A stretch of DNA of 64,000 nucleotides from Ohtaekwangia sp. (GCA_021155195.1 JAJNPV010000037.1:1-64000); one strand, 5' to 3'. Counted from the first letter of the stretch, positions 53,616 through 63,001 are shown. Numbers and translations: made by a program. The notes: generated by a model from the letters alone, not told the origin.

Positions 53616-54668
53616 ATGGCCGAAGTATCTAAAACGAAGCTCGCTTTTTTCCTGGTTGCATCCACCTTGTTAATCACGTTTGTGTTTTATGGGTATCAGA
53701 TTTTGTACACCCCTAATATTCTGGTGGACAGAGACAACCGTGTATTTGTTATCCACAAAGATTATACGTTTCGAAAAATTCAGGAAGAACTTGGTAAAGC
53801 CGGGTTTGTAAATGATATGGTTTCGTTTAGTTTTTTAGCAAGACTAAAAGGGTATGATAAAAGAATACAACCCGGTCGATTCACCTTGCAGAGGAACATG
53901 ACAAACCTTGCCGCCATTGGTGTACTGAGTGCTGGGATGAGGCAAGCAGAGCGGGTTACATTTACCAATGTGCGACTGGTAGAAGAGCTTGGGGAAAAAA
54001 TAACAAAAAACATTGGTGTAACACCCGCAGAGTTTGATGCAGCCCTGAATGATTTTGTAGACGTCAACACCGAAGGATTCGATAGAGAAAACATCATCAG
54101 CATGTTTTTACCAAATACCTACGAAATCTATTACAATGTTTCGCCTGCTGATTTGATAGAGCGTTTTCACACGGAGTATAAAAAATTCTGGAATGATGAT
54201 CGTTTGGCAAAAGCGCAAGCATTAGGATTTACGCCCTTAGAAATTTCTACCTTGGCCTCTATTGTTCAGGCGGAGAGTATAAAAGATGAGGAAGCCGAAA
54301 TTATTGCCGGACTCTATATCAACAGGTTAGAGAAAAATATTCCGCTACAAGCGGACCCAACTTTGGTGTTTGCAGCAAAAGACTTCACGATAAAACGTGT
54401 GTTAAACAAGCATAAAGAAATTGATTCACCATACAACACATATAAGTACGCTGGCTTACCCCCGGGCCCTATCAACATGCCACAAATTGCAACGATTGAT
54501 GCCGTATTAAATTACCAGAGGCATAATTATATATATATGTGTGCCCGTGAGGATTTTTCGGGCTATCACAATTTTGCCAGTACGTTAACTGAACATAACA
54601 GAAATGCAAGCCGCTACCAAAAGGCGTTAACAAATGAAATGAGAATTGCTGCCCAGAAGAAAAAATAA
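53616..54668 (+). CDS. mltG: Endolytic transglycosylase MltG
   Basis: 350 residues. One N-terminal membrane anchor (about 9-26), a LysM-like segment and the catalytic YceG domain. The catalytic Glu lies in SIVQAESIKDEEAEI, and the substrate-site QADPTLVFA, SPYNTYKYAGLPPGPI and NAS-type C-terminus are conserved. It cuts nascent peptidoglycan and sets glycan length. It ends with the stop overlapping the thioesterase start by one base, so three genes (mltG, thioesterase, YihY) form one run. Confidence 0.96.
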   Translation: MAEVSKTKLAFFLVASTLLITFVFYGYQILYTPNILVDRDNRVFVIHKDYTFRKIQEELGKAGFVNDMVSFSFLARLKGYDKRIQPGRFTLQRNMTNLAAIGVLSAGMRQAERVTFTNVRLVEELGEKITKNIGVTPAEFDAALNDFVDVNTEGFDRENIISMFLPNTYEIYYNVSPADLIERFHTEYKKFWNDDRLAKAQALGFTPLEISTLASIVQAESIKDEEAEIIAGLYINRLEKNIPLQADPTLVFAAKDFTIKRVLNKHKEIDSPYNTYKYAGLPPGPINMPQIATIDAVLNYQRHNYIYMCAREDFSGYHNFASTLTEHNRNASRYQKALTNEMRIAAQKKK

Positions 54669-55075
54669 TGTACACCTCCGAAACCCACATACGCGTGCGA
54701 TATGGTGAGACTGACCAAATGGGTTATGTGTACTACGGTAATTATGCCATGTACTATGAAGTTGCACGGGTAGAAAGTTTAAGGCAATTGGGTCTTACTT
54801 ACAAAGAGTTGGAGGAGATGGGAGTGATGATGCCGGTGTTGGAGAACAAATCTAAATTTTTGTCGGCAGCACTGTATGATGATCATTTGAAAATTATAAC
54901 CACCATCCGCGAAAAGCCAACTGTGCGTATACGATTTGAATACGAGATTTTTAATGGAGCGAATATGTTGATTCATCAGGGCGAAACCTTGCTTGCTTTT
55001 GTAGATAAAAAATCAGGCAAACCTTGCCGTCCGCCCGAAGTATTTCAAAATATACTGAAGCCTTACTTTCCATGA
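54668..55075 (+). CDS. Acyl-CoA thioesterase (4HBT hotdog)
   Basis: 135 residues of the hotdog fold. TSETHIRVRYGETDQMGYVY carries the Asp of the YbgC-type active site (ETDQMGYVYYGNY), with the long helix MYYEVARVESLRQLGL. It hydrolyses acyl-CoA thioesters; chain specificity is unknown. It is coupled to both neighbours: it starts in the last base of mltG, and its stop overlaps the YihY ATG. Confidence 0.93.
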   Translation: MYTSETHIRVRYGETDQMGYVYYGNYAMYYEVARVESLRQLGLTYKELEEMGVMMPVLENKSKFLSAALYDDHLKIITTIREKPTVRIRFEYEIFNGANMLIHQGETLLAFVDKKSGKPCRPPEVFQNILKPYFP

Positions 55076-56067
55076 AGTATATAACCCGAAAACGGATTCT
55101 TGAATATTCAGGTGCGCGCACGGGGCGCAGTTGGCTTAAGAAAATTAAGTTTAAAAGATATGGCAACCTTTCACTTTACAAGTTTTTAAAAATATTTTTC
55201 CATAACATCAGTGAGGACGAAATTATGGATCGATCCAACGGGGTAGCCTATAATTTTATTGTTGCCACATTTCCTGCCATTATCTTTTTATTCACACTCA
55301 CGCCCTATATCAATAGATTGTTTCCGGCAATCAATCGTGAAGCTATAATACAATTTATGGGCGATTATTTACCAGCAAGCATGAATGATGCTATTTCGTC
55401 TACCGTGCTTGATATAGTAAGTAATCAACGGGGCGGATTACTTACTATTGGTTTTGTATTTGCGTTATACCTGGCTACCAATGGCATGATGGCACTCATG
55501 CGGGCCTTCAATGCGTGTTATAGAACCGTTGAAAAACGAAATCCGTTTCGGATGCGCCTTACTGCAACAGGCTTAACTTTTATGTTAGCGGTGGTAATCT
55601 TATTAGCTGTTACTTTATTAATTGTTGGGCAACTTGTTCTCAATTATATGATGGATAACATTGCACAGTTTAGTTCCTTAAACTTAGATGAGTTTACCAT
55701 TCATATGTTGTTTCTGCTTCGCTTCCTGGTTATTTTCATAGTATTCTTTATTGCCATTTCGTTCATTTATTATTTTGGCCCTGCCGTTCATTACAATTGG
55801 AATTTCTTTTCAATTGGTTCGTTGTTGGCCAGTATTGCCATTATTTTAGTTTCCTATGGGTTCTCTATTTACATTACCAACTTTGGTAGTTATAATAAGA
55901 TTTACGGATCCATCGGTGCACTTATCGCAATGATGGTTTGGATTCAGCTAATTACTATCATTCTATTATTTGGCTATGAAGTTAATGCCAGCTTGCATTA
56001 CGGACAGAAATTGGAGACCATTGACTTGAATCTAAAAAAGAAAAAGCTCGAGAAGGCTATGCGCTGA
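55072..56067 (+). CDS. YihY/BrkB-family inner-membrane protein
   Basis: 331 residues from ATG 55072, which overlaps the thioesterase stop (ATGA). A cytoplasmic basic start is followed by about six spans. Family motifs are DEIMDRSNGVAYNFIVATFPAIIF-type (here SNGVAYNFIVATFPA), NGMMALMRAFNACYRTVEKRN, and IYGSIGALIAMMVWIQL at the last spans. Once taken for an RNase BN, it is now an uncharacterised envelope protein family. Confidence 0.93.
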   Translation: MKYITRKRILEYSGARTGRSWLKKIKFKRYGNLSLYKFLKIFFHNISEDEIMDRSNGVAYNFIVATFPAIIFLFTLTPYINRLFPAINREAIIQFMGDYLPASMNDAISSTVLDIVSNQRGGLLTIGFVFALYLATNGMMALMRAFNACYRTVEKRNPFRMRLTATGLTFMLAVVILLAVTLLIVGQLVLNYMMDNIAQFSSLNLDEFTIHMLFLLRFLVIFIVFFIAISFIYYFGPAVHYNWNFFSIGSLLASIAIILVSYGFSIYITNFGSYNKIYGSIGALIAMMVWIQLITIILLFGYEVNASLHYGQKLETIDLNLKKKKLEKAMR

Positions 56068-56070
56068 TCT

Positions 56071-56106
56071 GCTGACATAAGGGTGTCAGCACGTCTGGTA
56101 ATTTTG
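56071..56106 (+). promoter_or_regulatory. Palindrome overlapping a promoter before the DUF1801 gene
   Basis: GCTGACA (56071-56077) and TGTCAGC (56084-56090) form a perfect 7-base inverted repeat with a 6-base spacer. They lie where a -33 box would be for the -7 element TAATTTTG (56099-56106), just before ATG 56111. It may be an operator or a processed hairpin; no T-run follows. Confidence 0.5.
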
Positions 56107-56110
56107 TATC

Positions 56111-56527
56111 ATGGCTACACCAAAATTAAATATACCGGTTGATGAAGTAATTGAGGGTCTTCCTAAGGCTGAACAAATCATTGTAAAAAGACTGCGTGCA
56201 ATTATTCTTGATTGTCTGCCAAAAGCTGAAGAGAAAAATTCGTATGGAGTTCCTTTCTATAGACGCAACAGAATGATTTGTTACATCTGGCCATCCTCCA
56301 TTCAATGGGAGCAGACTAAAAAATTAGACCCGGAAAAATTAGTTGTTTTAGGTTTTTGCCAAGGTAATTTAATGGCCAATGAGGACAATGTGTTGCTGGC
56401 CGAGGGACGCAAGCAAGTCTATTGTATGTATTTTAAATCCCTGACTCAAATTAACGAGCCGCAGATTCGAGCACTTCTTTTTGAGGCCGGTATGATAGAC
56501 GAAGAGTTTAAGAAGAAGAGACCGTAA
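56111..56527 (+). CDS. DUF1801 (YdhG-like) small protein
   Basis: 138 residues of the DUF1801 fold. The start VDEVIEGLPKAEQIIVKRLR, NSYGVPFYRRNRMICYIWP and KQVYCMYFKSLTQIN are typical. Members have been linked to iron binding or to phosphate-type small-molecule responses, but the function is unproven. It is likely a single gene with the palindrome-promoter just upstream, making it the only gene here with an obvious operator candidate. Confidence 0.88.
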   Translation: MATPKLNIPVDEVIEGLPKAEQIIVKRLRAIILDCLPKAEEKNSYGVPFYRRNRMICYIWPSSIQWEQTKKLDPEKLVVLGFCQGNLMANEDNVLLAEGRKQVYCMYFKSLTQINEPQIRALLFEAGMIDEEFKKKRP

Positions 56528-56566
56528 CCAACGCTTAAGAAATTAGGTCTAAGGGTTAAAAATCTA

Positions 56567-57058
56567 ATGAGATCTCGCTTTGCCACTACCGTATTATTTT
56601 TGTTAACCTTATTTTACATTATTATGCTTGGAGGTGGTACCTACGAGCAAATTACAGTTACAAGTGTTGTCTCTAGCGCGCCACCAAAGTCATTATCCAT
56701 GTTGCAAGGTGACTATGGATTTAATCCGGTTAGATTTTGGGTGTTGTTTCGGCCCCTTACAATTTTACTTTTTATAGGCGCTATTATTTTAAACTGGCCC
56801 TCTTCCCTTCGAAGAAAATTGATTCTTATCGCTTTTGCTTTTGATTGCTGTGTAACCTTGGCAACCTTTTTATATTTCGCCCCAGAAACAGGAGTAATAA
56901 TGAATACCGAGTTTAATTCTGAAATAGCATCCACCGGTTTATTTGAACGAATGCAGTTGTGGAAAAATTTAAATTGGATTCGGTTATTGCTATTTTATAT
57001 TTCTTCAATTCTTTTATTATTAGGAATAAATCAAAGCTACGCAAGCTATTCAAAGTGA
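56567..57058 (+). CDS. Four-helix membrane protein
   Basis: 163 residues with four spans (about 7-23, 65-80, 87-104 and 140-155). It has an outside loop after span 1 (YEQITVTSVVSSAPPKSLSM) and a second loop with LFERMQLWKNLNW before the last span. Short loop-rich membrane proteins of this kind occur in many Bacteroidota, but I cannot assign a family. It lies between the DUF1801 gene and the broken kinase. Confidence 0.7.
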   Translation: MRSRFATTVLFLLTLFYIIMLGGGTYEQITVTSVVSSAPPKSLSMLQGDYGFNPVRFWVLFRPLTILLFIGAIILNWPSSLRRKLILIAFAFDCCVTLATFLYFAPETGVIMNTEFNSEIASTGLFERMQLWKNLNWIRLLLFYISSILLLLGINQSYASYSK

Positions 57059-57151
57059 TAAGACTTAGCATCCCGAGCCTTTCTCTCAAGAAATAGGGCC
57101 TTCATCGCAAAAAGGGAAATAGAGCATACGTTCTACTATCTTTGTTATTCC

Positions 57152-57801
57152 GTGCAGAGTAACAGAAATTTCTTCTTTCACATACTTGGGTCGGCAGTCT
57201 TTCTTGCTTTGCCGTTGGTGCTGTCACCGCGTCCACCCATGAGGCAGTTTTTTCAATGAGTGGGCCTATGATCCGCAATTTTTTTGGTGGTTTTTGTATG
57301 CTGGGTTTCTTCTACCTCAATTATTATGGATTAATACCTGCTTTTTATTTTAAGCGTAAATATGCTTTGTATTTACTTCTCATTTGTCTCGCTTTCATTA
57401 TTGTAATCTATCTTCCGTCTTTGTTGACCGGGCGGATAGAAGTGCCTCCCATCAATAGCCCTAATAATTACGGGCTTAAACCACCTGGACCTAGAGGCCC
57501 ATTCAACAGTTCATTTCTAAACGAGGTGCAGCATAATATTGTGTTATTTGTAGAAGTAGCGTTATTCTCGCTATTACTGCGCGTGCAGAGCAGACTCTTA
57601 AAGATTGAGATAGGAAAGCAAAAGGACGAATTGGTTTATCTTAAAGCCCAAATGAATCCGCATTTCCTCTTCAACACGCTTAATGAAATTTATGCGCTTC
57701 TATTGAGATTTTTAGATGCCGTTTTGAACGCAAAGATTTCCATTCAGACCTTATCCATTGCAAAATATCTCTATGATGATTCCTACCAGAACGATAATTA
57801 G
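57152..57801 (+). pseudogene. Frameshifted and truncated LytS-type sensor histidine kinase
   Basis: A GTG start at 57152 gives about 35 residues (VQSNRNFFFHILGSAVF, LVLSPRPPMRQFF) that match the usual N-terminus of membrane LytS-type kinases, then a stop. The rest of the frame continues from 57256 with SGPMIRNFFGG and FYLNYYGLIPAFYFKRKYAL. The two parts join if one T were added in the run at 57248-57253. The H-box LKAQMNPHFLFNTLNEIYAL is intact, but the ATPase domain is missing and the frame ends at 57801. No LytTR regulator gene follows. The T-run could be a sequencing slip, but the missing 3' half argues for real decay. Confidence 0.78.
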
Positions 57802-57866
57802 TAAGAAAAAAAATACTTTCACCCTAGTCACATACCACTTATTCATACTAAATAAATTCACAATTT

Positions 57867-58349
57867 TTAATAGGACAATACTTTGAAGTTAATAGAGTCG
57901 GAAACCAACTCAACTCCCCATTGATCGCGCAGTTTCACAACTAAGCTGTGATTTCCCTTTGCCGATAGCCTGATTGGTTCAGAGTAACGCGCTTCCGGTG
58001 CATTGTCAAATTTTAAATACATCGATTCAATCGCACTATTTTTGTTTGTTGGGGTTAAGCTAACCACCGATCCGGCAGGGTAGATAAATTTCCTATCGGG
58101 TGGCTTGTTTCCGGCCGCCTTCAATTTCGAAATATCTCCAATCACAAATTGATCGAGCAAAACAAAATTGTATTTTATCGTCACTTCAATGGAGGGCCCT
58201 AAATAGGTTCCCGTTGGAATACTATCCATGACAATCTTTGTTGAATTACTGGGAGCTTCCATTAATTGGGCGCTCATAGCGTGACCTAGTGGGTGGAAAA
58301 TATTGTTGCAAATCACTACCAAGTAGAAAGAAATAAGAATAAGTTTCAT
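57867..58349 (-). CDS. Small exported beta protein, last gene of the Sia-ABC locus
   Basis: 160 residues with a signal peptide of about 22-27 residues. The mature part looks like a single beta sandwich. MYLKFDNAPEARYSEPIRLS and GNHSLVVKLRDQWGVELVS resemble the OmpL47/chitobiase C-terminal-type Ig-like strand pattern. It is 31 bases downstream of the next exported gene, same strand. I do not know its function; a surface or periplasmic binding part of the locus is inferred from order. Confidence 0.7.
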   Translation of the reverse strand: MKLILISFYLVVICNNIFHPLGHAMSAQLMEAPSNSTKIVMDSIPTGTYLGPSIEVTIKYNFVLLDQFVIGDISKLKAAGNKPPDRKFIYPAGSVVSLTPTNKNSAIESMYLKFDNAPEARYSEPIRLSAKGNHSLVVKLRDQWGVELVSDSINFKVLSY

Positions 58350-58380
58350 TTTAAATTATTTAGAATTGTTATCGTCAGAG

Positions 58381-58806
58381 TTATCTTCTAAAACCCAAAG
58401 CAGCTCCGCCACAGCGAGCAGCACCCGGATCGAATGTGTATTGTATGTAGTAGATGCCAGTAGCATTACAAGGAAAGGCCAGAGCAGATACCTTATCGCT
58501 ACCAATTTTGTTACTGGCTATCTTATTGCGCTGATTGTCGTATAAGGTTACCACCGTGCCAATTGATTTATTCCTATCCTTAAGTGTTAGAATATAATTC
58601 GATCCTTTTGTTAGAACGTATGAAAACTCAACCTTCTCAAGATCGGGTTCACCTTCAATCTTATATGATTTCAAAAAGTTATATCCTGAGGGTATCGTTG
58701 AAACTGATGCATTGATCAGTTCAGCGGAATTACATTGTGCCAGGCTCATGTTGGCTGCAAAAATTAAGGCAACAAGTAGTACGGATGATTTAATAATGAT
58801 CTTCAT
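58381..58806 (-). CDS. Small exported protein with conserved cysteines
   Basis: 141 residues. Signal peptide 1-23 (ending MSLAQ), then a mature chain with three Cys (QCNSAEL, FPCNATG and ARCGG). A central segment shows a beta-type pattern (VLTKGSNYILTLKDRN, VTLYDNQRN, IYYIQYTFD). This looks like a small Ig/PPC-like domain, but I cannot name the family. It lies one base from the lipoprotein gene (stop 58808, start 58806), so they are translated from one transcript. Confidence 0.75.
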   Translation of the reverse strand: MKIIIKSSVLLVALIFAANMSLAQCNSAELINASVSTIPSGYNFLKSYKIEGEPDLEKVEFSYVLTKGSNYILTLKDRNKSIGTVVTLYDNQRNKIASNKIGSDKVSALAFPCNATGIYYIQYTFDPGAARCGGAALGFRR

Positions 58807-58807
58807 G

Positions 58808-59701
58808 TTAGCTAATTATTTTATTTCGGATTGCACTTGTTTTACTTCCGATGCTGATGATGTCTGCTTCGGTGATATTGATTGTAGTTGTACTGTTATC
58901 TTTAACAACAGCAACGCCATCTATTATTTCAATACTTGAAGCTTCATATCTATAGTTGATTTGAATATTATCAAAAGCAGTTTTTAGGTCTTCTAGATCG
59001 GCCAATAGCAAATTGATATTGCTATCGTGTTCATAGAAAGATAAAAGCAACATGATCTGTTCAAGCGTAATTTTTTGTGATCCAATTGTTTCGTGAAGTT
59101 GTTTGTTAGTCATATCATTTTTAGCAACCTGACAGGTAATGTCCATTGCTTCAATCCAACCGCCAATTAGTAAAAGCACACTAAGATTTGAACGATCCTG
59201 AGTTTGCAGGTATTGATTAATGGAATTGAAATTTTGGGTTGTTACCAATAACAGCGAATCAAGATTATTGCTGTTGGCAGCAAGTTTGCCAATCGTTTCA
59301 ATGTCAAAGAACTGACCAATTTTTAATTCATCTGCTAATTGCTTTATGGCTGACAAATATTTAATGCCATCAAGGTTTTGTTCGTAGATATTGGTGTAGC
59401 CAAGATCAGTACCATAAATACCAAGATTCAAAGCTTGCTTATAGCTTGTGTTGTAGCGATCATAGTTTCTGGGTTTGTTCAAAAATCCACGATCGTACTT
59501 TGTGCCCGAGGCTTTTAAAAGTGCAGAGATTTCGAGAGGGCTAGGAATTTGACCCAATAAACCTCCGATGAGCTCCGCATCCATTTTCGGAGCAAGCTGG
59601 GTATTAGATACACTTTTCAAGAAAGCGTCTTCATTTGGCTTCTCGCCCGAGCTACACGCCAGGCAAAGCATTAGTGGAAGTGAATAAATTATTTTTTTCA
59701 T
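58808..59701 (-). CDS. Helical lipoprotein of the Sia-ABC locus
   Basis: 297 residues. Lipobox Cys16 in LMLCLACSSGEK. The mature part is mostly helical with several leucine-rich stretches: LIGGLLGQIPSPLEISALLK, NYDRYNTSYKQALNLGIYGT and LSVLLLIGGWIEAMDITCQV. The IYGTDLGYTNIYEQN-type segment recurs in a Bacteroidota lipoprotein family of unknown function. It follows the micro-lipoprotein after 55 bases and precedes two small exported genes. A role as envelope partner of the ABC transporter is inferred from order. Confidence 0.78.
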   Translation of the reverse strand: MKKIIYSLPLMLCLACSSGEKPNEDAFLKSVSNTQLAPKMDAELIGGLLGQIPSPLEISALLKASGTKYDRGFLNKPRNYDRYNTSYKQALNLGIYGTDLGYTNIYEQNLDGIKYLSAIKQLADELKIGQFFDIETIGKLAANSNNLDSLLLVTTQNFNSINQYLQTQDRSNLSVLLLIGGWIEAMDITCQVAKNDMTNKQLHETIGSQKITLEQIMLLLSFYEHDSNINLLLADLEDLKTAFDNIQINYRYEASSIEIIDGVAVVKDNSTTTINITEADIISIGSKTSAIRNKIIS

Positions 59702-59756
59702 TGTTCTTATTTAATTGATATTGGTTTTCATTGAGACTTAATTTCTATTGAAGATT

Positions 59757-59930
59757 TTATATTCGCACTAAATTGATTGGGCTGTGAGCCCTTTTAACAT
59801 GTATCTTTTTTTTCGGTTTAAAGGATCTGATTTTATACGCCTGATTATAGGTATCGCATGGCGAAATAGATTGTGAGCACGAAGACAGTGCAATCAGCAC
59901 TACACAAAGAAGTAGAATTACGATTTTCAT
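59757..59930 (-). CDS. Micro-lipoprotein translationally coupled to the ABC transporter
   Basis: 57 residues beginning MKIVILLLCVVLIALSSC, lipid Cys18, then SQSISPCDTYNQAYKIRSFK and a basic tail (KPKKKIHVKRAHSPINLVRI). Its ATG overlaps the transporter stop codon (ATGA at 59927-59930), the clearest sign of coupled translation. The basic tail after a short neutral segment is unusual for a lipoprotein. It was missed by length cut-offs but has a full lipobox and a sensible position. Confidence 0.75.
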   Translation of the reverse strand: MKIVILLLCVVLIALSSCSQSISPCDTYNQAYKIRSFKPKKKIHVKRAHSPINLVRI

Positions 59931-62900
59931 TTTAATGCTTTTATTTTCTGGAAAATTTTTCCTTTCGATCGGATTAGTTCAGATGCATTCAATATTTTCT
60001 TAAGTGTTTCAAAATATAAGGTGATGTACAGCGCAATGGACATTAACCAAATCACAATCAGATTAAACCAATAGGTGCTTACATTTATTCCCAATGCATT
60101 TTTGGATGGGAAGAAAAATCCAGTGCTGTAATCGAATGCACTTGTTGGGCGCGGATCTTGAAAGATTGGATCGATCTGTTGAATCAATTTTCCATCTGCT
60201 TCTAATATTCTTGCCTTCGTGTTTATGCTTTTAACAAGATCAGCAAGACTTTGATTGTAATAGGTATCCTTGTTTTTATTAATTGACCAACCGTTGTCTT
60301 CAAAGTAAGCCATCTTCTTTTCCAGCAAAGCAGTTTGCTGATTATATAAATCCTGATTGTGTGCTTTATATTCGTCTAGCAATTTTTCTAGCGTCTTTCC
60401 TACGCTCTCAGAATATTTTCCTCTTTCCAGCAAGACCACCACATCGAAATGATTCTTAAAAAATTCATCGTAGTATACATTCTGAGTAATCAGTGCGAGG
60501 TTGTAATCGACTAACTTTTGAATTGAATCATCTTTGCTTTCAAAGTTTTCAAGTGAGAATTGATTCATTCTTCTTAATTCATCTACAAGGAATGCCGACT
60601 TGAAATCTGCCTGCGACTGAGCCTTCTCATATTGATAAAATGACTTTTCAAATTCGTTATCAATAAAATAGCTGGTAGCCAACGCTTCGTACGACCAACG
60701 CGATGCCATTAGATCGGCTACGAATGGAACCTTGCCCTTTGTGCTTATCAGATCATTTAGTTTATCGAAATTGAAAAGCAATCCGCTAAGAATCATTTGC
60801 GGAATCAGTAGCAAGGGTATAACCACATACACGGTAACTGCCGATTTAAAAGCAGATGAAATATTTAGACCCAGCACATTAGCAAAACATGATGTAGTAA
60901 ACATGGCAAACCAAAACGCGAGTGTAAACCCATGAATTTCAAGAATGAGATTGCCAACAATTACAAAGAGAAGGGTTTGAATAGCTGACAGAGTAAACAA
61001 GATTGCCAGCTTAGAACTTAAGTAACTGTTCCAACTTAGGTTAAGGAATGATTCGCGCTTTAAAATTTTACGATCCCGTATAATCTCTTCAGCACTCACC
61101 GTAAGCCCCATAAACAGGGAAACTATGATGCTCATTAAAAGAAAGGCCGGGAAGTTGTCATTAAATCGGAAAACGTATTGAGTATCGCCCGCTGCATTTT
61201 TATATCGAATAACAAAGGCAAGGATAAAAGCTAACAACGGTGCTTCAAGAAGATTGATTAGCAGATATTGTTTATTGCTAATCTTTGCCAACACATCTCT
61301 AACTGTGTAGATGAATGTCTGTTTTAATTTACCAGGCAGGTTGAGTGTTTTAGGGGGCGCTTCTTTTACATCTTCAAGTGGAGAAATTTTAAAGTTCTCA
61401 CTGTACATACCATGCCACTCCATAGGCGTGACCTTTCGCCTGTTTGTTGGTTGACCATATTCATCAACCACCTTTGCTTCAATGATGTTGAAAATCTGTT
61501 CAGGATTTACGCTGCCACACACCTCACATTGCCCTCTGTTACTATCAATCTGATGAGTCGCTTTCTTAAAATAAGTGATGGCTCCTACGGGTTGGCCATA
61601 ATAAGCCGGATAACCACCCGTATCCATGATGATCATCTTATCAAACATCTTATAGATATCGGACGAAGGTTGATGAATCACCACAAAAATGAGCTTGCCT
61701 TTTAGCGAGAGTTCTTTTAACAAATCAATCACGTTCTCAGAATCGCGTGATGAAAGACCCGAGGTGGGCTCATCCAGAAAAAGAACTGCCGGCTCGCGAA
61801 TTAATTCTAACGCAATGTTCAATCTCTTTCTCTGACCACCGCTAATCGTTTTATCTAAATAGCTCCCTACCTTTAAATCCTTCCGTTGGTCTAATCCCAA
61901 ACTTTCCAATACTTCCATTACCCGCGTGTGAAGTTGCTCTTCCGAGAAGGTTGCAAAACAAAGTTTAGCGTTGTAGTAAAGATTTTGGTAAACCGAAAGT
62001 TCTTCTATCAAAAGATCATCCTGCGAAACATATCCGATTACCCCCTGCACTTCATTCTTTTGACGATGAATATCAAGTCCGTTAATTACGATTTGCCCTT
62101 TGGAGGGTTTCTCTAAACCTGCCAGTACATTTAACAACGTAGTTTTACCGGCACCACTCGCGCCCATAATTCCAATAAGTTTACCTGGGCCTTCAACTAC
62201 ATTTACATTTCGTAACCCTATTGCACCGTTGGGGAAAAGAAATTCTTCCACATTTGCATTAAAGGAAAGCTTGGTTGTCTTAAGCTCTTCATTGAAGTCA
62301 GCAGTTAGATCACTATAGTAAAGCGCATCACCGTGTGGAGTTTTAATGGTGCTTCCGTGCGAGAACAGATACACACGTTGGGCATGCATCACAAAACCAT
62401 TTAACAAATTCGATTCAGCCCCCAGGTACTTGACAAAGTACATATCCACACTTCGCACACGCATAAAAATTAACTGCCCATTCAATTGAGCGTTTGCGTG
62501 TTTACTCTGCCCTTCTGAGTGACACTCATGCGAGTCTACCACCAAAATATTCGGTGAATCCAATTTTTTCTCATCCGCTGAAAGGACAAAACTTTCAATT
62601 AGCTGATACTCGTCAGCGATAATATTAAACACATCCGACACCGTGTTAATGATTTCCATCCGCTGCGATGCGAAATTTCCATCTGTACTCATTAGCTCAA
62701 GGAGCTTAATCAGCACGACTACTTTTTGTTTTTGAGTGAGTGTCTTGTTGATCTTACGACATATACCAAGTGTTCTTACAGAATCCTTGACAGATGTAAG
62801 TTTCTTTTCAGATACATCAGTACCTGTGTTATAGTTAGAAAAGCGATCATATAATTCTATGTATTCATTTACTGACGCATGATCCAATTCTTGCTGGAAA

Positions 62901-63001
62901 AACCTAATTACAAACTCTCGTTCATTCATAGATGCGCCACCATCTTGCTTCGTTATGATCGCAAACAGCTGTGTTATTGCCTTAAGTATTTCCTCACTCA
63001 T
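59927..63001 (-). CDS. ABC transporter with TerB-like and FHA-like N-terminal domains
   Basis: 1024 residues, one long chain. Residues 1-145 form a helical TerB-like domain with two acidic metal-type turns (KQDGG at 18-22, STDGN at 105-109). Residues about 174-235 look like an FHA-type beta sandwich (LNGFVMHAQRVYLF, HGSTIKTPHG). An ABC ATPase follows: Walker A GASGAGKTT 280-288, signature SGGQ 387-390, Walker B AVLFLDE 405-411, switch His443. A CEVCG motif lies at 492-496. About six membrane spans (580-745 and 977-997) enclose a 230-residue loop with coiled-coil character. The order ATPase then membrane part is ABCG-like. The cargo is unknown; coupled genes suggest export or an envelope role. 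Confidence 0.9.
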   Translation of the reverse strand: MSEEILKAITQLFAIITKQDGGASMNEREFVIRFFQQELDHASVNEYIELYDRFSNYNTGTDVSEKKLTSVKDSVRTLGICRKINKTLTQKQKVVVLIKLLELMSTDGNFASQRMEIINTVSDVFNIIADEYQLIESFVLSADEKKLDSPNILVVDSHECHSEGQSKHANAQLNGQLIFMRVRSVDMYFVKYLGAESNLLNGFVMHAQRVYLFSHGSTIKTPHGDALYYSDLTADFNEELKTTKLSFNANVEEFLFPNGAIGLRNVNVVEGPGKLIGIMGASGAGKTTLLNVLAGLEKPSKGQIVINGLDIHRQKNEVQGVIGYVSQDDLLIEELSVYQNLYYNAKLCFATFSEEQLHTRVMEVLESLGLDQRKDLKVGSYLDKTISGGQRKRLNIALELIREPAVLFLDEPTSGLSSRDSENVIDLLKELSLKGKLIFVVIHQPSSDIYKMFDKMIIMDTGGYPAYYGQPVGAITYFKKATHQIDSNRGQCEVCGSVNPEQIFNIIEAKVVDEYGQPTNRRKVTPMEWHGMYSENFKISPLEDVKEAPPKTLNLPGKLKQTFIYTVRDVLAKISNKQYLLINLLEAPLLAFILAFVIRYKNAAGDTQYVFRFNDNFPAFLLMSIIVSLFMGLTVSAEEIIRDRKILKRESFLNLSWNSYLSSKLAILFTLSAIQTLLFVIVGNLILEIHGFTLAFWFAMFTTSCFANVLGLNISSAFKSAVTVYVVIPLLLIPQMILSGLLFNFDKLNDLISTKGKVPFVADLMASRWSYEALATSYFIDNEFEKSFYQYEKAQSQADFKSAFLVDELRRMNQFSLENFESKDDSIQKLVDYNLALITQNVYYDEFFKNHFDVVVLLERGKYSESVGKTLEKLLDEYKAHNQDLYNQQTALLEKKMAYFEDNGWSINKNKDTYYNQSLADLVKSINTKARILEADGKLIQQIDPIFQDPRPTSAFDYSTGFFFPSKNALGINVSTYWFNLIVIWLMSIALYITLYFETLKKILNASELIRSKGKIFQKIKALK

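Noticed and set aside
59779..59795. GGGCT-GTG-AGCCC hairpin followed by T residues as a terminator
   Set aside because: It lies inside the 57-residue lipoprotein frame and on the plus strand, where no gene reads into it.
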